Source: CAZKFN01 sp964552035
GTDB lineage: Bacteria; Bacteroidota; Bacteroidia; Flavobacteriales_E; Vicingaceae
NCBI GenBank assembly: GCA_964552035.1
Contig: CAZKFN010000021.1
Span: 1-27,097 of the forward strand
Direction: 5' to 3'
Length of the DNA stretch: 27,097 nt
The position numbers and the translations under genes were made by a program. This document shows positions 1 through 8,623 of this stretch, one piece after another; position 1 is the first letter of the stretch; each line of letters starts with the position of its first letter. The notes under the pieces are model-generated. The model was not told where the DNA came from and did no database searches. It was given only the letters and a program-made list of their open reading frames with translations.

Positions 1-78
1 GAAAACCTGCTCTGCCATACTGAATACTATCAATTTTCAAAATTACGATTAGTGATACAACTAATGTTGTAAATTAAT
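1..78. other. Window edge beyond lepB; no secure gene
   Basis: This stretch lies downstream of the lepB stop codon. On the minus strand an ATG at 18-16 opens a frame reading MAEQVF up to the edge. On the plus strand a frame open from base 1 ends at a TAA at 70-72 and could be the tail of a convergent gene. Six and 23 codons are too few to choose between these, and neither is recognisable. Confidence 0.2.
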
Positions 79-1626
79 TTATCTTTTATTTTCATAGGCA
101 TCTTTCTCTGTATGAATAAGAGAAAACACCCTATTCCATCTTACTTTTTTAAGGTCAAATAAATTTCTGTTTTGGTCTAAAGACAACCAAATAAATACAG
201 CTTTTCCCACAATGTGGTCTTCAGGAACAAAACCCCAAAACCTACTGTCTTGGGAGTTGTGTCGATTGTCTCCCATCATCCAATAATAATCCATTTCAAT
301 GGTATATTCATTGGTTTCTACACCGTCGATAAATATTTTATCTCCTTTTATTTTTAAATCATGGCTTTCATATACGCTTATGATTCGTTCATACAATGGA
401 AGGTTTGCAGTAGTTAATTGTACAACTTCTCCCTTATAAGGGATATGTATAGGACCAAATTCATCCTCTGTCCATAAGGTAGTATCTGTATTAGGGAAAA
501 TAGGATTAGTCCCATACCTCCCATCTTTGTAAAATCCTCTAGGTTTAATGGACTTTTCTATCAATTCTACTTGAGGAAGAGACTGGATATATTCAAAATT
601 CTCATCCGTTAAGTTCATCTCATACACTCCGCTTAGTTCAGAAGGGCGAATTTCTGTAATATCTCTATTGATAAGTTCCTCGTTGCTCAACCCTCCCTTG
701 AGTTTTACCAAATAAGAATATTGAATCCCCTCGGGTCTATAAGCAACTTTGTCGTTTACATAAAGTGTAGCTTCTTTGATTACTATTTTATCCCCAGGCA
801 GAGCAACACATCTTTTGATGTAGTTTTCTCTTTTATCTACTGGACGATCAATAACTTTAAATCTTCTCCAGACATTTTTTCTACCTAAATCTCTAACCAT
901 TTGATAATAGGTTTGGTTTTGGTGTTCTACTACTACGGTATCTCCTGCAGGAAAGTTAAATACTACAGCTTCATTTCTTTTTACGTCTTGCAATTTAGGT
1001 AATCGAGTATAGGGTAGCTTAATTAATTCCGAGTAAGACTTTACATTTTCTGTCAAGGGCATTGTGTGGTGAGCAAAAGGGAAAAATATTGGAGTATTTG
1101 GGATTCTACTTCCATAGCTTAATTTGCTTACAAATAAAAAATCTCCTACCATTAAGGATTTTTCCATAGAAGAGGTGGGAATGGTAAAAGCTTCAATATA
1201 AATAGCTCGAATAAGTGTGGCTGCTATAACAGCAAAAGATATTGCATCAGCCCACTCTCTGGGTTTGGATTTTTTGTAAGTTGCTAAAAATTCTTCTCCT
1301 TTCCATTTCACATTTTTATCAAATCCGACATAAGTTAGGTAAATGGGAGTAAATACTATACTTAAAAAATGCTCCCAGTAATTTAGAATTCCTAAATTTT
1401 TTAAGAACTCTACTATAATCCCTACCCAAACAATAAAGCCAAGAAAGGGGATATAATAGATTACCATCCACCAAACAGGCTTATGGATTAAGCGAATGGC
1501 AACATAAGTTCCATAAAATGGAACAAGAGCTTTCCAACCTTCTTCACCAGCTTTTTCAAAAAATTTGTATAAGCCTATATGTGATAAAAGAAAGTAAAGT
1601 AGAATTAAGATTATAGGTAGAGTCAT
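79..1626 (-). CDS. lepB: Signal peptidase I with N-terminal DUF5684-like membrane domain
   Basis: Inner-membrane serine protease of the S26 family that removes signal peptides from exported proteins. The catalytic serine is Ser153 in the box IPTSSMEKSL, the general-base lysine is Lys271 in YIKRCVALPGDK, and the conserved GDNRHNSQDSR box is at 452-462. Before the catalytic domain there are several hydrophobic segments (about 3-20, 50-75, 85-100) resembling DUF5684, and a further segment (about 128-148) leads into the active site. At 515 residues it is far longer than E. coli LepB. The extra length is this N-terminal domain plus an insert of roughly 150 residues between the lysine box and the GDNR box, both usual in Bacteroidota as far as I recall. 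It is the last gene of the parA-parB-DUF5683-dapB-lepB run, 6 bp after dapB. Confidence 0.96.
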   Translation of the reverse strand: MTLPIILILLYFLLSHIGLYKFFEKAGEEGWKALVPFYGTYVAIRLIHKPVWWMVIYYIPFLGFIVWVGIIVEFLKNLGILNYWEHFLSIVFTPIYLTYVGFDKNVKWKGEEFLATYKKSKPREWADAISFAVIAATLIRAIYIEAFTIPTSSMEKSLMVGDFLFVSKLSYGSRIPNTPIFFPFAHHTMPLTENVKSYSELIKLPYTRLPKLQDVKRNEAVVFNFPAGDTVVVEHQNQTYYQMVRDLGRKNVWRRFKVIDRPVDKRENYIKRCVALPGDKIVIKEATLYVNDKVAYRPEGIQYSYLVKLKGGLSNEELINRDITEIRPSELSGVYEMNLTDENFEYIQSLPQVELIEKSIKPRGFYKDGRYGTNPIFPNTDTTLWTEDEFGPIHIPYKGEVVQLTTANLPLYERIISVYESHDLKIKGDKIFIDGVETNEYTIEMDYYWMMGDNRHNSQDSRFWGFVPEDHIVGKAVFIWLSLDQNRNLFDLKKVRWNRVFSLIHTEKDAYENKR

Positions 1627-1632
1627 GGTATT

Positions 1633-2349
1633 TTATATTTTAAGAACATCTTTCATTTTAAAAATGCCCAGTTTATCTTTTATAAATTCAGCTGCTAAAA
1701 CTGAACCTAAAGCAAAACCTTTCCTGTTATTTGCTTGATGAGTGATACTTATGTTATCAATTGCAGAAGTATAACTTATGGTATGAGTCCCAGGTACCCC
1801 TGCTTCTCTAAAGGATAAAATGGGAAGTTGATTATCCGTATTACTTTCTTCATTTACCCACTGCTTGTAATGATTATTTTCTTTTAATATCTCTTCAGCT
1901 AGAGTAATAGCTGTTCCACTTGGGCTATCTAATTTTTCAGTGTGATGTATTTCTTCAACATGCGCTTTATAGTTTTCTTGGTTTTTCATTAATTGGGCTA
2001 ATCTTTTATTTAATTCAAAGAAAATATTAACACCTACACTAAAATTAGTTGCTGCCAGAAGTGTTCCATTTTTTTCTTGGCAATACTTTTTCACCTCTTC
2101 CCAGTGGTCATACCAGCCAGTTGTACCAATAACAATAGGAACTCCTTGTTCAATACAGGCTTTTATGTTATGTACTGCTGTTTCCGGCTTACTAAATTCT
2201 ATAGCGACATCAGCCTGCTTTAAACTACCGTCTGTAATGAGCTGAGAATTGCTGTGGGTAATTTTTAAGACGATTTCATGTTTGCGTTCCAAGGCAACCT
2301 TTTCTATTTCCTTCCCCATTTTCCCATAACCTATAAGCGCAATTTTCAT
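1633..2349 (-). CDS. dapB: 4-hydroxy-tetrahydrodipicolinate reductase
   Basis: Cytoplasmic NAD(P)H-dependent reductase of the diaminopimelate/lysine pathway, supplying peptidoglycan precursor and lysine. The N-terminal Rossmann motif GYGKMGKEI is at about 7-15. The conserved GTTGW follows at 75-79. The signature HHTEKLDSPSGTA at 135-147 carries the catalytic His135 and the Lys139 that binds substrate. At 238 residues it is shorter than the E. coli enzyme (about 273) but is complete from start to stop and of the usual Bacteroidota length. It lies between a DUF5683 gene (53 bp upstream) and lepB (6 bp downstream), a conserved order in this phylum. Confidence 0.97.
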   Translation of the reverse strand: MKIALIGYGKMGKEIEKVALERKHEIVLKITHSNSQLITDGSLKQADVAIEFSKPETAVHNIKACIEQGVPIVIGTTGWYDHWEEVKKYCQEKNGTLLAATNFSVGVNIFFELNKRLAQLMKNQENYKAHVEEIHHTEKLDSPSGTAITLAEEILKENNHYKQWVNEESNTDNQLPILSFREAGVPGTHTISYTSAIDNISITHQANNRKGFALGSVLAAEFIKDKLGIFKMKDVLKI

Positions 2350-2402
2350 TTTGTAAAAGTATTTTAAATTTATCTTAGAAAGTGAATTATTATCTACTTG
2401 GT

Positions 2403-2999
2403 TTAAAAAGATTTTTTAAGAGGTTTTTGACCAAATGTTAAATTTAATGTTAACGAAGGAGCCAGGGTATTATTATCGAGGTATTGAAAATCCGGTTTAA
2501 TAAGCCCACTGATATCGTCACTTACATTAAAATAATATAAATGTGCATCAACAGCGGCATCCACTACATTTAAAACATAAGCTACTGCGGTTAATACATA
2601 GAATAAATCTCTATTTCTTCTATGGAAGTCCACCAAGTTGATTAAGTTATCTTCAGTATATATACCTTCATAAGGATCAGTAACGTTAGGGTTTGGGTCT
2701 ATTCTTTGTAGATAAGCACTTTTATAGTTTTTAAATTGCTTTTGTTGATCGATAGCAAAATACAATGGAGTTGCAATTAAGGCATACGCTACAGGAATTT
2801 TCCAATATTTTTTATTATAAGCTTGCCCTAATCCTGGTAAAGCCATAGACATTAGAGTTGCCTTTTTAGGAGAGTGTTCTTTTACTTCTGGGTCTAAGCG
2901 AATTTCAAGTGTATCGGCTACTGTATTATTTACGTCTTGAGCTTGAGATGAAAGCATCCCAAAAAATAAAAGCAAAAGTAAAAGATTATAAAACTTCAT
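2403..2999 (-). CDS. DUF5683 domain envelope protein
   Basis: A 198-residue protein of unknown molecular function that recurs between parB and dapB in Bacteroidota. Residues 1-20 form a signal peptide ending at SSQAQ. The DUF5683 core starts near residue 44 with PKKATLMSMALPGLGQAYNK, which includes the glycine-rich LPGLGQ(A/I)YN motif. It is followed by hydrophobic segments at about 67-84 and 132-155, so the mature protein is probably membrane-embedded. It starts 12 bp after the parB stop and is presumably cotranscribed with it. Its position suggests a link to envelope growth or division, but that is inference from context only. Confidence 0.85.
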   Translation of the reverse strand: MKFYNLLLLLLFFGMLSSQAQDVNNTVADTLEIRLDPEVKEHSPKKATLMSMALPGLGQAYNKKYWKIPVAYALIATPLYFAIDQQKQFKNYKSAYLQRIDPNPNVTDPYEGIYTEDNLINLVDFHRRNRDLFYVLTAVAYVLNVVDAAVDAHLYYFNVSDDISGLIKPDFQYLDNNTLAPSLTLNLTFGQKPLKKSF

Positions 3000-3011
3000 G
3001 GAATGAAGTTA

Positions 3012-3890
3012 TTAAAGATTAATAGTATTTAGAATATTTTCTAGCTCTTCCTCAGATGTAAAAGGGATAATGATTTTCCCTTTATCTTCGTCTTTTCGTT
3101 GTAGTTTAACCTTAACCTTAAAATGTTGGGTTAATTTAGATTTCAATTTTTCATCTAAAATTGTCAAAGGAACGGAGCTTGGCTTTTTACTAGCTTTTTT
3201 TTCTTTAGCTATTTCTTCGGCTTTTCTAACAGATAAGGAGTTTTCAATAATGTTGTAAAAAGCAGTGAGTTGTTCTTTAGGGTTTTCAATATTAACCAAA
3301 GCACGTGCATGTCCCATAGTAATTTGCTTACTTTTTATTCCTTCTTGAATTTCTGCAGGCAGCTTTAATAATCTAAGATAATTAGTAATGGTGGAACGTT
3401 TTTTACCAACTCGTTGGCTAAGTTCTTCTTGAGTCAAACTACATTCTTCAACTAGGCGTTGGTAACTTATAGCAACCTCTATAGCATTTAAGTTACTTCT
3501 TTGAATGTTTTCTACCAAAGCCATTTCGAGCATGCTTTGATCATTAGCTACTCTGATATAGGCCGGAATATAATTTAAACCAGCAATTTGGGAAGCTCTA
3601 AATCTTCTTTCACCTGCAATTAATTGGTACTTATTATGACTTACTTTTCTAACGGTAACGGGTTGAATTACGCCTAACTCCTTAATGGATTGTGCTAATT
3701 CTTTTAGTTCATCTTCTTCAAACTTAATACGTGGTTGAAAAGGATTGGCTTCAATATCTTTAATAGCAATTTCAGATACGGTACCAACATTCTTAGAAAC
3801 AGTTGTTTTCTCCTCAGCTCGGGTAGTATCTGAATATTCATTTTCTAAAAGTGCGCTTAATCCTCTTCCTAATGCTGGTTTCTTACTCAT
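3012..3890 (-). CDS. parB: Chromosome partitioning protein ParB
   Basis: CTP-dependent DNA clamp that loads at parS sites and works with ParA to segregate chromosome origins. The start LGRGLSALL (about 7-15) is the ParA-interacting N-terminal motif typical of chromosomal ParB. The CTP-binding box GERRFRAS is at 93-100, ENIQRSNLNAIE at 127-138, and a helix-turn-helix covers about 152-175. At 292 residues its length is normal. Its ATG overlaps the parA stop by 4 bp (ATGA), indicating translational coupling. No matching parS site is seen in the window. Confidence 0.97.
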   Translation of the reverse strand: MSKKPALGRGLSALLENEYSDTTRAEEKTTVSKNVGTVSEIAIKDIEANPFQPRIKFEEDELKELAQSIKELGVIQPVTVRKVSHNKYQLIAGERRFRASQIAGLNYIPAYIRVANDQSMLEMALVENIQRSNLNAIEVAISYQRLVEECSLTQEELSQRVGKKRSTITNYLRLLKLPAEIQEGIKSKQITMGHARALVNIENPKEQLTAFYNIIENSLSVRKAEEIAKEKKASKKPSSVPLTILDEKLKSKLTQHFKVKVKLQRKDEDKGKIIIPFTSEEELENILNTINL

Positions 3891-4693
3891 TCTACATCAA
3901 TAATTTTCTCAGATTTATCAATCTTTGTTAAGTTGTTTTTTTGGAGAAGTTCACGAGCTAAATTAAGGTAATTAATTGCACCTTTAGATGCAGCGTCATG
4001 CATAATGATTGTTTCTCCGTGGCTTGGAGCTTCTCCAAGTTTAGTATTTCTTTGGATTATGGTATCGAAAACCATTTGCTGGAAATGAGTTTTCACCTCT
4101 TCAACAACTTGTTTTGAAAGTCTAAGTCTTACATCAAACATAGTTAAAAGCAAACCTTCAATACTTAAATCTGGATTTAATCTTGATTGAACAATCTTTA
4201 TAGTGTTTAGTAATTTGCCTAAGCCTTCTAGAGCAAAGTATTCACATTGTACAGGAATAATTACAGAATCAGAAGCTGTTAAAGCATTTAAAGTTATTAA
4301 GCCTAAGGAAGGAGAGCAGTCGATAATAATAAAGTCATACTCATCTTTAATTTTATGAAGTGCTGCCCGCATCATCTTTTCTCTGTTGGGCATGTTAATC
4401 ATTTCGATTTCTGCTCCAACCAAATCAATATGTGCAGGAAGTAAATCTAAATTTGGAGAATTGGTTTGTAAAATAATATCCTTGGGTTCTACTTCATTAA
4501 TAAGGCATTCGTATATACTTGTTTTTACGTTATTTGGATCAATTCCCACTCCAGAGGTGGCATTAGCTTGAGGGTCGGCATCTACAAGTAATATTTTTTT
4601 CTCTAAAACGCCTAAAGCTCCAGCAAGATTAATCGCAGTGGTTGTTTTTCCAACTCCTCCCTTCTGATTTGCAATTGATATGATTTTACCCAT
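3887..4693 (-). CDS. parA: Chromosome partitioning ATPase ParA/Soj
   Basis: Walker-type ATPase that binds DNA nonspecifically and moves ParB-parS complexes. The deviant Walker A motif KGGVGKTT is at 11-18 with signature lysine Lys11. DADPQANAT follows near 38-46, and the Walker B-like FIIIDCSPSLG lies near 120-130. At 268 residues it is full length and of the chromosomal type, with no N-terminal HTH as in plasmid ParA. It ends in TGA, overlapping the parB start. It follows the upstream hydrolase gene by 30 bp. Confidence 0.97.
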   Translation of the reverse strand: MGKIISIANQKGGVGKTTTAINLAGALGVLEKKILLVDADPQANATSGVGIDPNNVKTSIYECLINEVEPKDIILQTNSPNLDLLPAHIDLVGAEIEMINMPNREKMMRAALHKIKDEYDFIIIDCSPSLGLITLNALTASDSVIIPVQCEYFALEGLGKLLNTIKIVQSRLNPDLSIEGLLLTMFDVRLRLSKQVVEEVKTHFQQMVFDTIIQRNTKLGEAPSHGETIIMHDAASKGAINYLNLARELLQKNNLTKIDKSEKIIDVE

Positions 4694-4723
4694 ATTTCTT
4701 ATTTGTATTTTTCTATTTATTAA

Positions 4724-5404
4724 TTAAAAATTAATTGAATCCCCAATAGCAATTAGAGTTAAATTTAAGCCTGCCTCTGCAAATTGAGTTATGGCATCCT
4801 TCTTATTAATCTCAATATAAGGAAAGGTGTCATAATGCATTCCGATAATTTCTTTACAATGAATCATCTTTGCAGCTCGAATTGCATCTTCTATTCCCAT
4901 AGTAAAGTTATCTCCTATGGGTAAAAAAGCTAAATCTGGTTTTTCAAACTCACCAATTAACTTCATGTCTGAATGCAAAGCAGTATCTCCAGCATAATAT
5001 ACCTTTTTTTGATCTATTTCTAAAATAAATCCTCCAGGATTCCCTGCATAAGTACCATCGGGAAGTATAGAGGAATGTACAGCATTAACCATTTTTAACC
5101 TTCCAAAATCAAAGTTCCATGCCCCCCCCAGATTCATAGGATGGAGTTTTTTAAAACCTTTGGCTCCAAACCAACTTACAATCTCAAAGTTGGAAACAAT
5201 AGTGGGGTTACAATTTTTTGCAATTTGCTCAGCATCCGCGATATGGTCTTCGTGGCCATGACTAATTAACATATAATCACATTCTATAGAATCAACAGCT
5301 ATATCCTTTGCCAATTCATTGGGGCTGATGAAGGGATCAAAGAGAAAACTTCCCTTTTTACTGTTAATTTTAAAACAAGATTGACCGTAATATGTTATAT
5401 CCAT
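4724..5404 (-). CDS. Metallo-beta-lactamase-fold metal-dependent hydrolase (UPF0173 family)
   Basis: Cytoplasmic protein of the MBL superfamily, UPF0173/YtkL type, whose substrate is unknown. The metal-binding set is complete: SHGHEDH at 48-54 (His49, His51, Asp53, His54), His110 in NAVHSS, Asp140 in YAGDTALH, and His190 in GMHYDTFP. At 226 residues it has the family's usual length. There is no signal peptide. It is the first gene of the minus-strand run that continues into parA 30 bp downstream. Cotranscription with parA is likely from spacing, but a functional link to segregation is not established. Confidence 0.9.
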   Translation of the reverse strand: MDITYYGQSCFKINSKKGSFLFDPFISPNELAKDIAVDSIECDYMLISHGHEDHIADAEQIAKNCNPTIVSNFEIVSWFGAKGFKKLHPMNLGGAWNFDFGRLKMVNAVHSSILPDGTYAGNPGGFILEIDQKKVYYAGDTALHSDMKLIGEFEKPDLAFLPIGDNFTMGIEDAIRAAKMIHCKEIIGMHYDTFPYIEINKKDAITQFAEAGLNLTLIAIGDSINF

Positions 5405-5500
5405 AATCCTTACTGATTGAAAGTTAGTGAGTTCCTTCTTTTAAAGTAGGCTTTAAATTAATAAGATAAAGATACACTTTATTAAAGGCTTTTACTAGCC

Positions 5501-5508
5501 TATCTTTG
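5501..5508 (+). promoter_or_regulatory. Candidate -7 promoter box (TATCTTTG)
   Basis: TATCTTTG matches the Bacteroidota -7 consensus TAnnTTTG exactly. It lies 35 bp before the ATG at 5544, in the gap between divergent genes. Upstream, TTTA with a 19-nt spacer is a weak match to the -33 TTTG element. Confidence 0.45.
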
Positions 5509-5543
5509 TCATTTTTTACACAAAACCTTGTTAGTTGAATTAG

Positions 5544-6062
5544 ATGATAACAATTATTTCTTCAAGTAATAGATCTGGAAACTATACGGAGCTTTTTGCC
5601 CAAAAATGTAAAGAACTATTGGATATAAAAGGTGTGGAAAACAAGCTCTTTTTTTTAGATCAAATTCCTTCACCTATCGATTTACAATCCATTTATGATT
5701 ATGAAAACTCTGCTTTTGCCGCTATTGCAAAAGAAGTGGTAGAGCCAGCTGATAAATTTTTATTTGTGGTTCCCGAATACAACGGCAGTTTGCCTGGGAT
5801 TTTAAAGTTTTTTATCGATGGAATTCATCCCAAATACTTTACTGGGAAAAAGGCCGCACTCATTGGCGTTTCTGCAGGAAGAGCAGGAAACTTAAGAGGA
5901 ATGGATCATTTGCAAGATGTATTACATTATTTAGAAGTGGTGATAATGCCCCCTAAACTTCCTATTTCTCAGCTATTTAAGCTTATTAAAGAAAATCAAA
6001 TTGTAGATAAGGAAACTCTTGAGTTATTAGAAAAGCAAGTAGAGGATTTAATTTATTTTTAA
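5544..6062 (+). CDS. NADPH-dependent FMN reductase family flavoprotein
   Basis: Flavodoxin-like oxidoreductase of the FMN_red family (PF03358), likely using NAD(P)H and FMN to reduce quinone, azo, chromate or similar acceptors; the physiological substrate cannot be told from sequence. The phosphate-binding loop SSSNRSGNYTE is at about 6-16. The flavin-contacting VVPEYNGSLPGILKFFIDG is at 75-93, with the typical PEYNGS(L/I)PG core. GVSAGRAGNLRG follows at about 110. At 172 residues it is full length. Its stop codon shares a base with the truA start (TAATG), so the two are translationally coupled. Confidence 0.88.
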   Translation: MITIISSSNRSGNYTELFAQKCKELLDIKGVENKLFFLDQIPSPIDLQSIYDYENSAFAAIAKEVVEPADKFLFVVPEYNGSLPGILKFFIDGIHPKYFTGKKAALIGVSAGRAGNLRGMDHLQDVLHYLEVVIMPPKLPISQLFKLIKENQIVDKETLELLEKQVEDLIYF

Positions 6063-6812
6063 TGCAGCGTTATTTTATATATCTCAGTTATCTAGGCGAA
6101 AATTATCATGGTTGGCAGATTCAACCTAATGAAAATAGCATACAAGCTGAAATTGAAAAAGTAATAAGTATAATTCTTCAAAAGGAAACAGCAATTGTAG
6201 GAGCTGGGAGAACTGATGCTGGTGTTCATGCAAAGTATATGGTTGCCCATTTTGATAGCGATAAAAAATGGGATAAAAATCTTTTAAAACACAAATTAAA
6301 TACGCTTTTACCTCAGGATATTTCTGTGTTCGATATTAAAAAAGTAAAGCAAGATGCACATGCGCGCTTCGATGCTATTTATAGAACTTATAATTACATC
6401 ATAAGCCCTAGGAAAAATGCTTTTTTGTATAAAAGAGCATTTAAATTTNNNNNNNNNNGTAGTTAAAATGAATGCTGCTGCTCAATTGTTATTGGGAGAA
6501 AAGGATTTTAGTTGTTTTAGTAAGTCGAAGACTCAAACTTATACCAACTATTGTAATATTATAACTGCGGAATGGAAATGGGAGGATGATTTACTGGTTT
6601 TTACCATTACAGCTAACCGCTTTTTAAGACACATGGTAAGGGCAATTGTCGGTACATTAATAGAAGTAGGAGAGGGTAAGAGAACTATAGAAGATATTCC
6701 TTTAATTATAAAACAAAAAAAACGATCAAATGCGGGAACTTCTGTGCTTGCCGATGGTTTATATTTGTGTCATATAGAATATCCAAAAAATTGTTTTATT
6801 AATGAAGCATAA
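6062..6812 (+). CDS. truA: tRNA pseudouridine synthase A, interrupted by an assembly gap
   Basis: Converts uridine to pseudouridine at positions 38-40 of tRNA anticodon arms. The catalytic aspartate is Asp52 in GAGRTDAGVHA. RTYNYIISP is near 120. After the gap, the conserved MNAAAQLLLGEKDFSCFSK and the RFLRHMVRAIVGTL motif are present. The gene appears split into two frames only because of the 10-N run at 6449-6458. The left part ends on a complete codon (Phe129 at 6446-6448) and the right part resumes on a codon boundary at 6459, giving 117 more residues. About five to seven residues are probably missing between RAFKF and VVKMNAAA, judged by recalled family alignments. I treat it as one intact gene, not a frameshift. 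Confidence 0.93.
6449..6458. other. Assembly gap (10 N) inside truA
   Basis: Ten N characters separate two pieces of truA. Both flanks lie on codon boundaries, so the true missing length should be a multiple of three; ten is a placeholder. Confidence 0.98.
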
Positions 6813-6849
6813 AATTATAATTGTTTTATCAATTGTCGAATAAGAAAGA

Positions 6850-6857
6850 TACTTTTG
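6850..6857 (+). promoter_or_regulatory. Candidate -7 promoter box (TACTTTTG) abutting the ABC exporter start
   Basis: TACTTTTG matches TAnnTTTG exactly and ends five bases before the ATG at 6863. Transcription from it would begin at or very near the start codon, giving a leaderless or nearly leaderless mRNA. No convincing -33 element was found. Confidence 0.35.
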
Positions 6858-6862
6858 CTTGA

Positions 6863-8620
6863 ATGAGTCAGATAAGTGGGAAAACATGGGATACTGGACT
6901 TTTTAAACGCATCATGCGTTATATAAGACCTTATAAGTTAACTTTTAGCATAACAGCTACTCTAGTTATCATATTGGCTGTATTGGGACCTTTAAGACCT
7001 TGGCTAATCCAATATACTATTGATGTGGAGGTGGCTAACTCTAATTTAGAGGGGGTATTGCGCCTTACTTTAATAATGGTTTTAGTGTTGATTGTTGAAG
7101 GCATTGTGCAATTCTATCAAACTTATTGGGCCAATTGGTTGGGGCAAACTATCATAAAAGACTTAAGGGTAGAACTGTATCAAAGGTTGATGAGTTTTAA
7201 ACTAAAATACTTTGATAGAACAGCTATTGGAACTCTTGTTACACGTACTGTCTCAGATATAGAAACCATTGCTGATATTTTTGCTGAAGGAGTTTTAGTC
7301 ATTATTGGAGACATTTTGAAATTGATCGCTGTGGTTTGCGTAATGCTGTGGGTGGATTGGAGATTGACCTTGATTACGCTCATCCCTATTCCCATCTTAA
7401 TTTTAGCAACAAATGTCTTTAAGAGGGTAATTAAAAAAGCTTTTCAAGAAGTAAGAACTCAAGTTTCTCGTTTAAATGCCTTTGTTCAAGAAAGAGTAAC
7501 GGGAATGAAAATTATTCAAATTTTCAATAGAGAAAAAGTTGAGATGGATCGCTTTAAAGAGGTGAATAAATTGCATAGAGATGCACACATCAGAACAGTT
7601 TGGGCCTATTCAATTTTCTTTCCTGTTGTTGAAATGCTCTCTGCGGCTTCCCTAGCCTTATTGGTTTGGTGGGGTACTAAAGGAATGATAGCTGGATATA
7701 CTACACAAGGGAATGTTATGGCTTTTATCATGTATATTTATATGATGTTTAGACCCATACGTCAATTGGCAGATAGATTTAATACTTTGCAAATGGGAAT
7801 GGTAAGTTCTGAGCGAGTTTTTAAGATTCTAGATACAGAGGCATTTATAACCGATGAAGGAAAGATAGAGAAAACTCATTTTGAAGGGAATCTTAGCTTT
7901 AAAAGGGTATGGTTTGCTTATAACGATGAAGATTACGTTCTTAAGGATATTAATTTTGATACTAAAAAAGGAGAAACTATTGCTTTTGTTGGAGCTACAG
8001 GCTCAGGAAAAACTTCTACCATAAACCTATTGGGCAGGTTTTATGAGTTTAATAAAGGAGAAATAACTATTGATGGGCATTCCATTCGGGATTATAAGCT
8101 TGCTAATCTTCGGAAAAACATGTCCATTGTCTTGCAAGATGTTTTTCTTTTTTCAGATACCATATACAACAACATAACCCTTAATAATCCTAATATTAGC
8201 GAAGAAAAAGTAATTGAAGCTGCGAAAAAAGTGGGAGCTCATGAATTCATTATGAGCCTACCCGGAGGATACCATTTTGATGTAAAAGAAAGGGGAGGAG
8301 TTTTATCAGTAGGGCAAAGGCAACTCGTCTCTTTTATTAGAGCTTATGTACATAATCCAAGTATCTTAATTTTAGATGAAGCAACTTCTTCTATTGATAC
8401 AGCTTCAGAAGAATTGATTCAAAAAGCTACAGAAGTACTAACGGAAGGCAGAACCTCCATTATTATTGCTCATAGGTTATCTACTATTCAAAAGGCGGAT
8501 AGAATTATTGTATTGGAAAATGGTAGAATTATTGAACAAGGGAATCACCAAGAATTACTGGCTCAAAATGGACATTATAAAATGTTATTTGAATTGCAGT
8601 TTAAAGAAGAATTGGCTTAA
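6863..8620 (+). CDS. ABC exporter, fused permease-ATPase (MsbA/MdlB-like)
   Basis: Type IV ABC exporter half-transporter with a six-helix membrane domain (about 25-310) followed by an ATPase domain (about 345-580). It should act as a homodimer in the inner membrane; lipid or drug export is likely but the substrate is not determinable. The ATPase domain has Walker A GATGSGKT at 377-384, the signature LSVGQRQ at 481-487, Walker B ILILD ending at Asp505 with catalytic Glu506, and the switch His537 in IIIAHRLST. The signature has Val in place of the usual Gly of LSGGQ, a variant I recall as common in this subfamily. At 585 residues it is full length. It ends 3 bp from the convergent efflux operon. 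Confidence 0.93.
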   Translation: MSQISGKTWDTGLFKRIMRYIRPYKLTFSITATLVIILAVLGPLRPWLIQYTIDVEVANSNLEGVLRLTLIMVLVLIVEGIVQFYQTYWANWLGQTIIKDLRVELYQRLMSFKLKYFDRTAIGTLVTRTVSDIETIADIFAEGVLVIIGDILKLIAVVCVMLWVDWRLTLITLIPIPILILATNVFKRVIKKAFQEVRTQVSRLNAFVQERVTGMKIIQIFNREKVEMDRFKEVNKLHRDAHIRTVWAYSIFFPVVEMLSAASLALLVWWGTKGMIAGYTTQGNVMAFIMYIYMMFRPIRQLADRFNTLQMGMVSSERVFKILDTEAFITDEGKIEKTHFEGNLSFKRVWFAYNDEDYVLKDINFDTKKGETIAFVGATGSGKTSTINLLGRFYEFNKGEITIDGHSIRDYKLANLRKNMSIVLQDVFLFSDTIYNNITLNNPNISEEKVIEAAKKVGAHEFIMSLPGGYHFDVKERGGVLSVGQRQLVSFIRAYVHNPSILILDEATSSIDTASEELIQKATEVLTEGRTSIIIAHRLSTIQKADRIIVLENGRIIEQGNHQELLAQNGHYKMLFELQFKEELA

Positions 8621-8623
8621 ATC

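Noticed and set aside
3302..3307. CACGTG core within parB that could be a parS site
   Set aside because: The flanks (AAAG and CATG sides) do not match the palindromic GTTTCACGTGAAAC form of parS, and it codes for conserved ParB residues (MGHARAL).
5447..5502. TAGGCT...AGCCTA and imperfect GGCTTT repeats between the hydrolase and FMN reductase genes
   Set aside because: Short arms and a 44-base separation in low-complexity DNA; no convincing structure or site class.
8303..8317. LSVGQ instead of LSGGQ in the ABC exporter as a degenerate ATPase site
   Set aside because: All other motifs including the catalytic glutamate and switch histidine are intact, and this variant is common in the subfamily as I recall.
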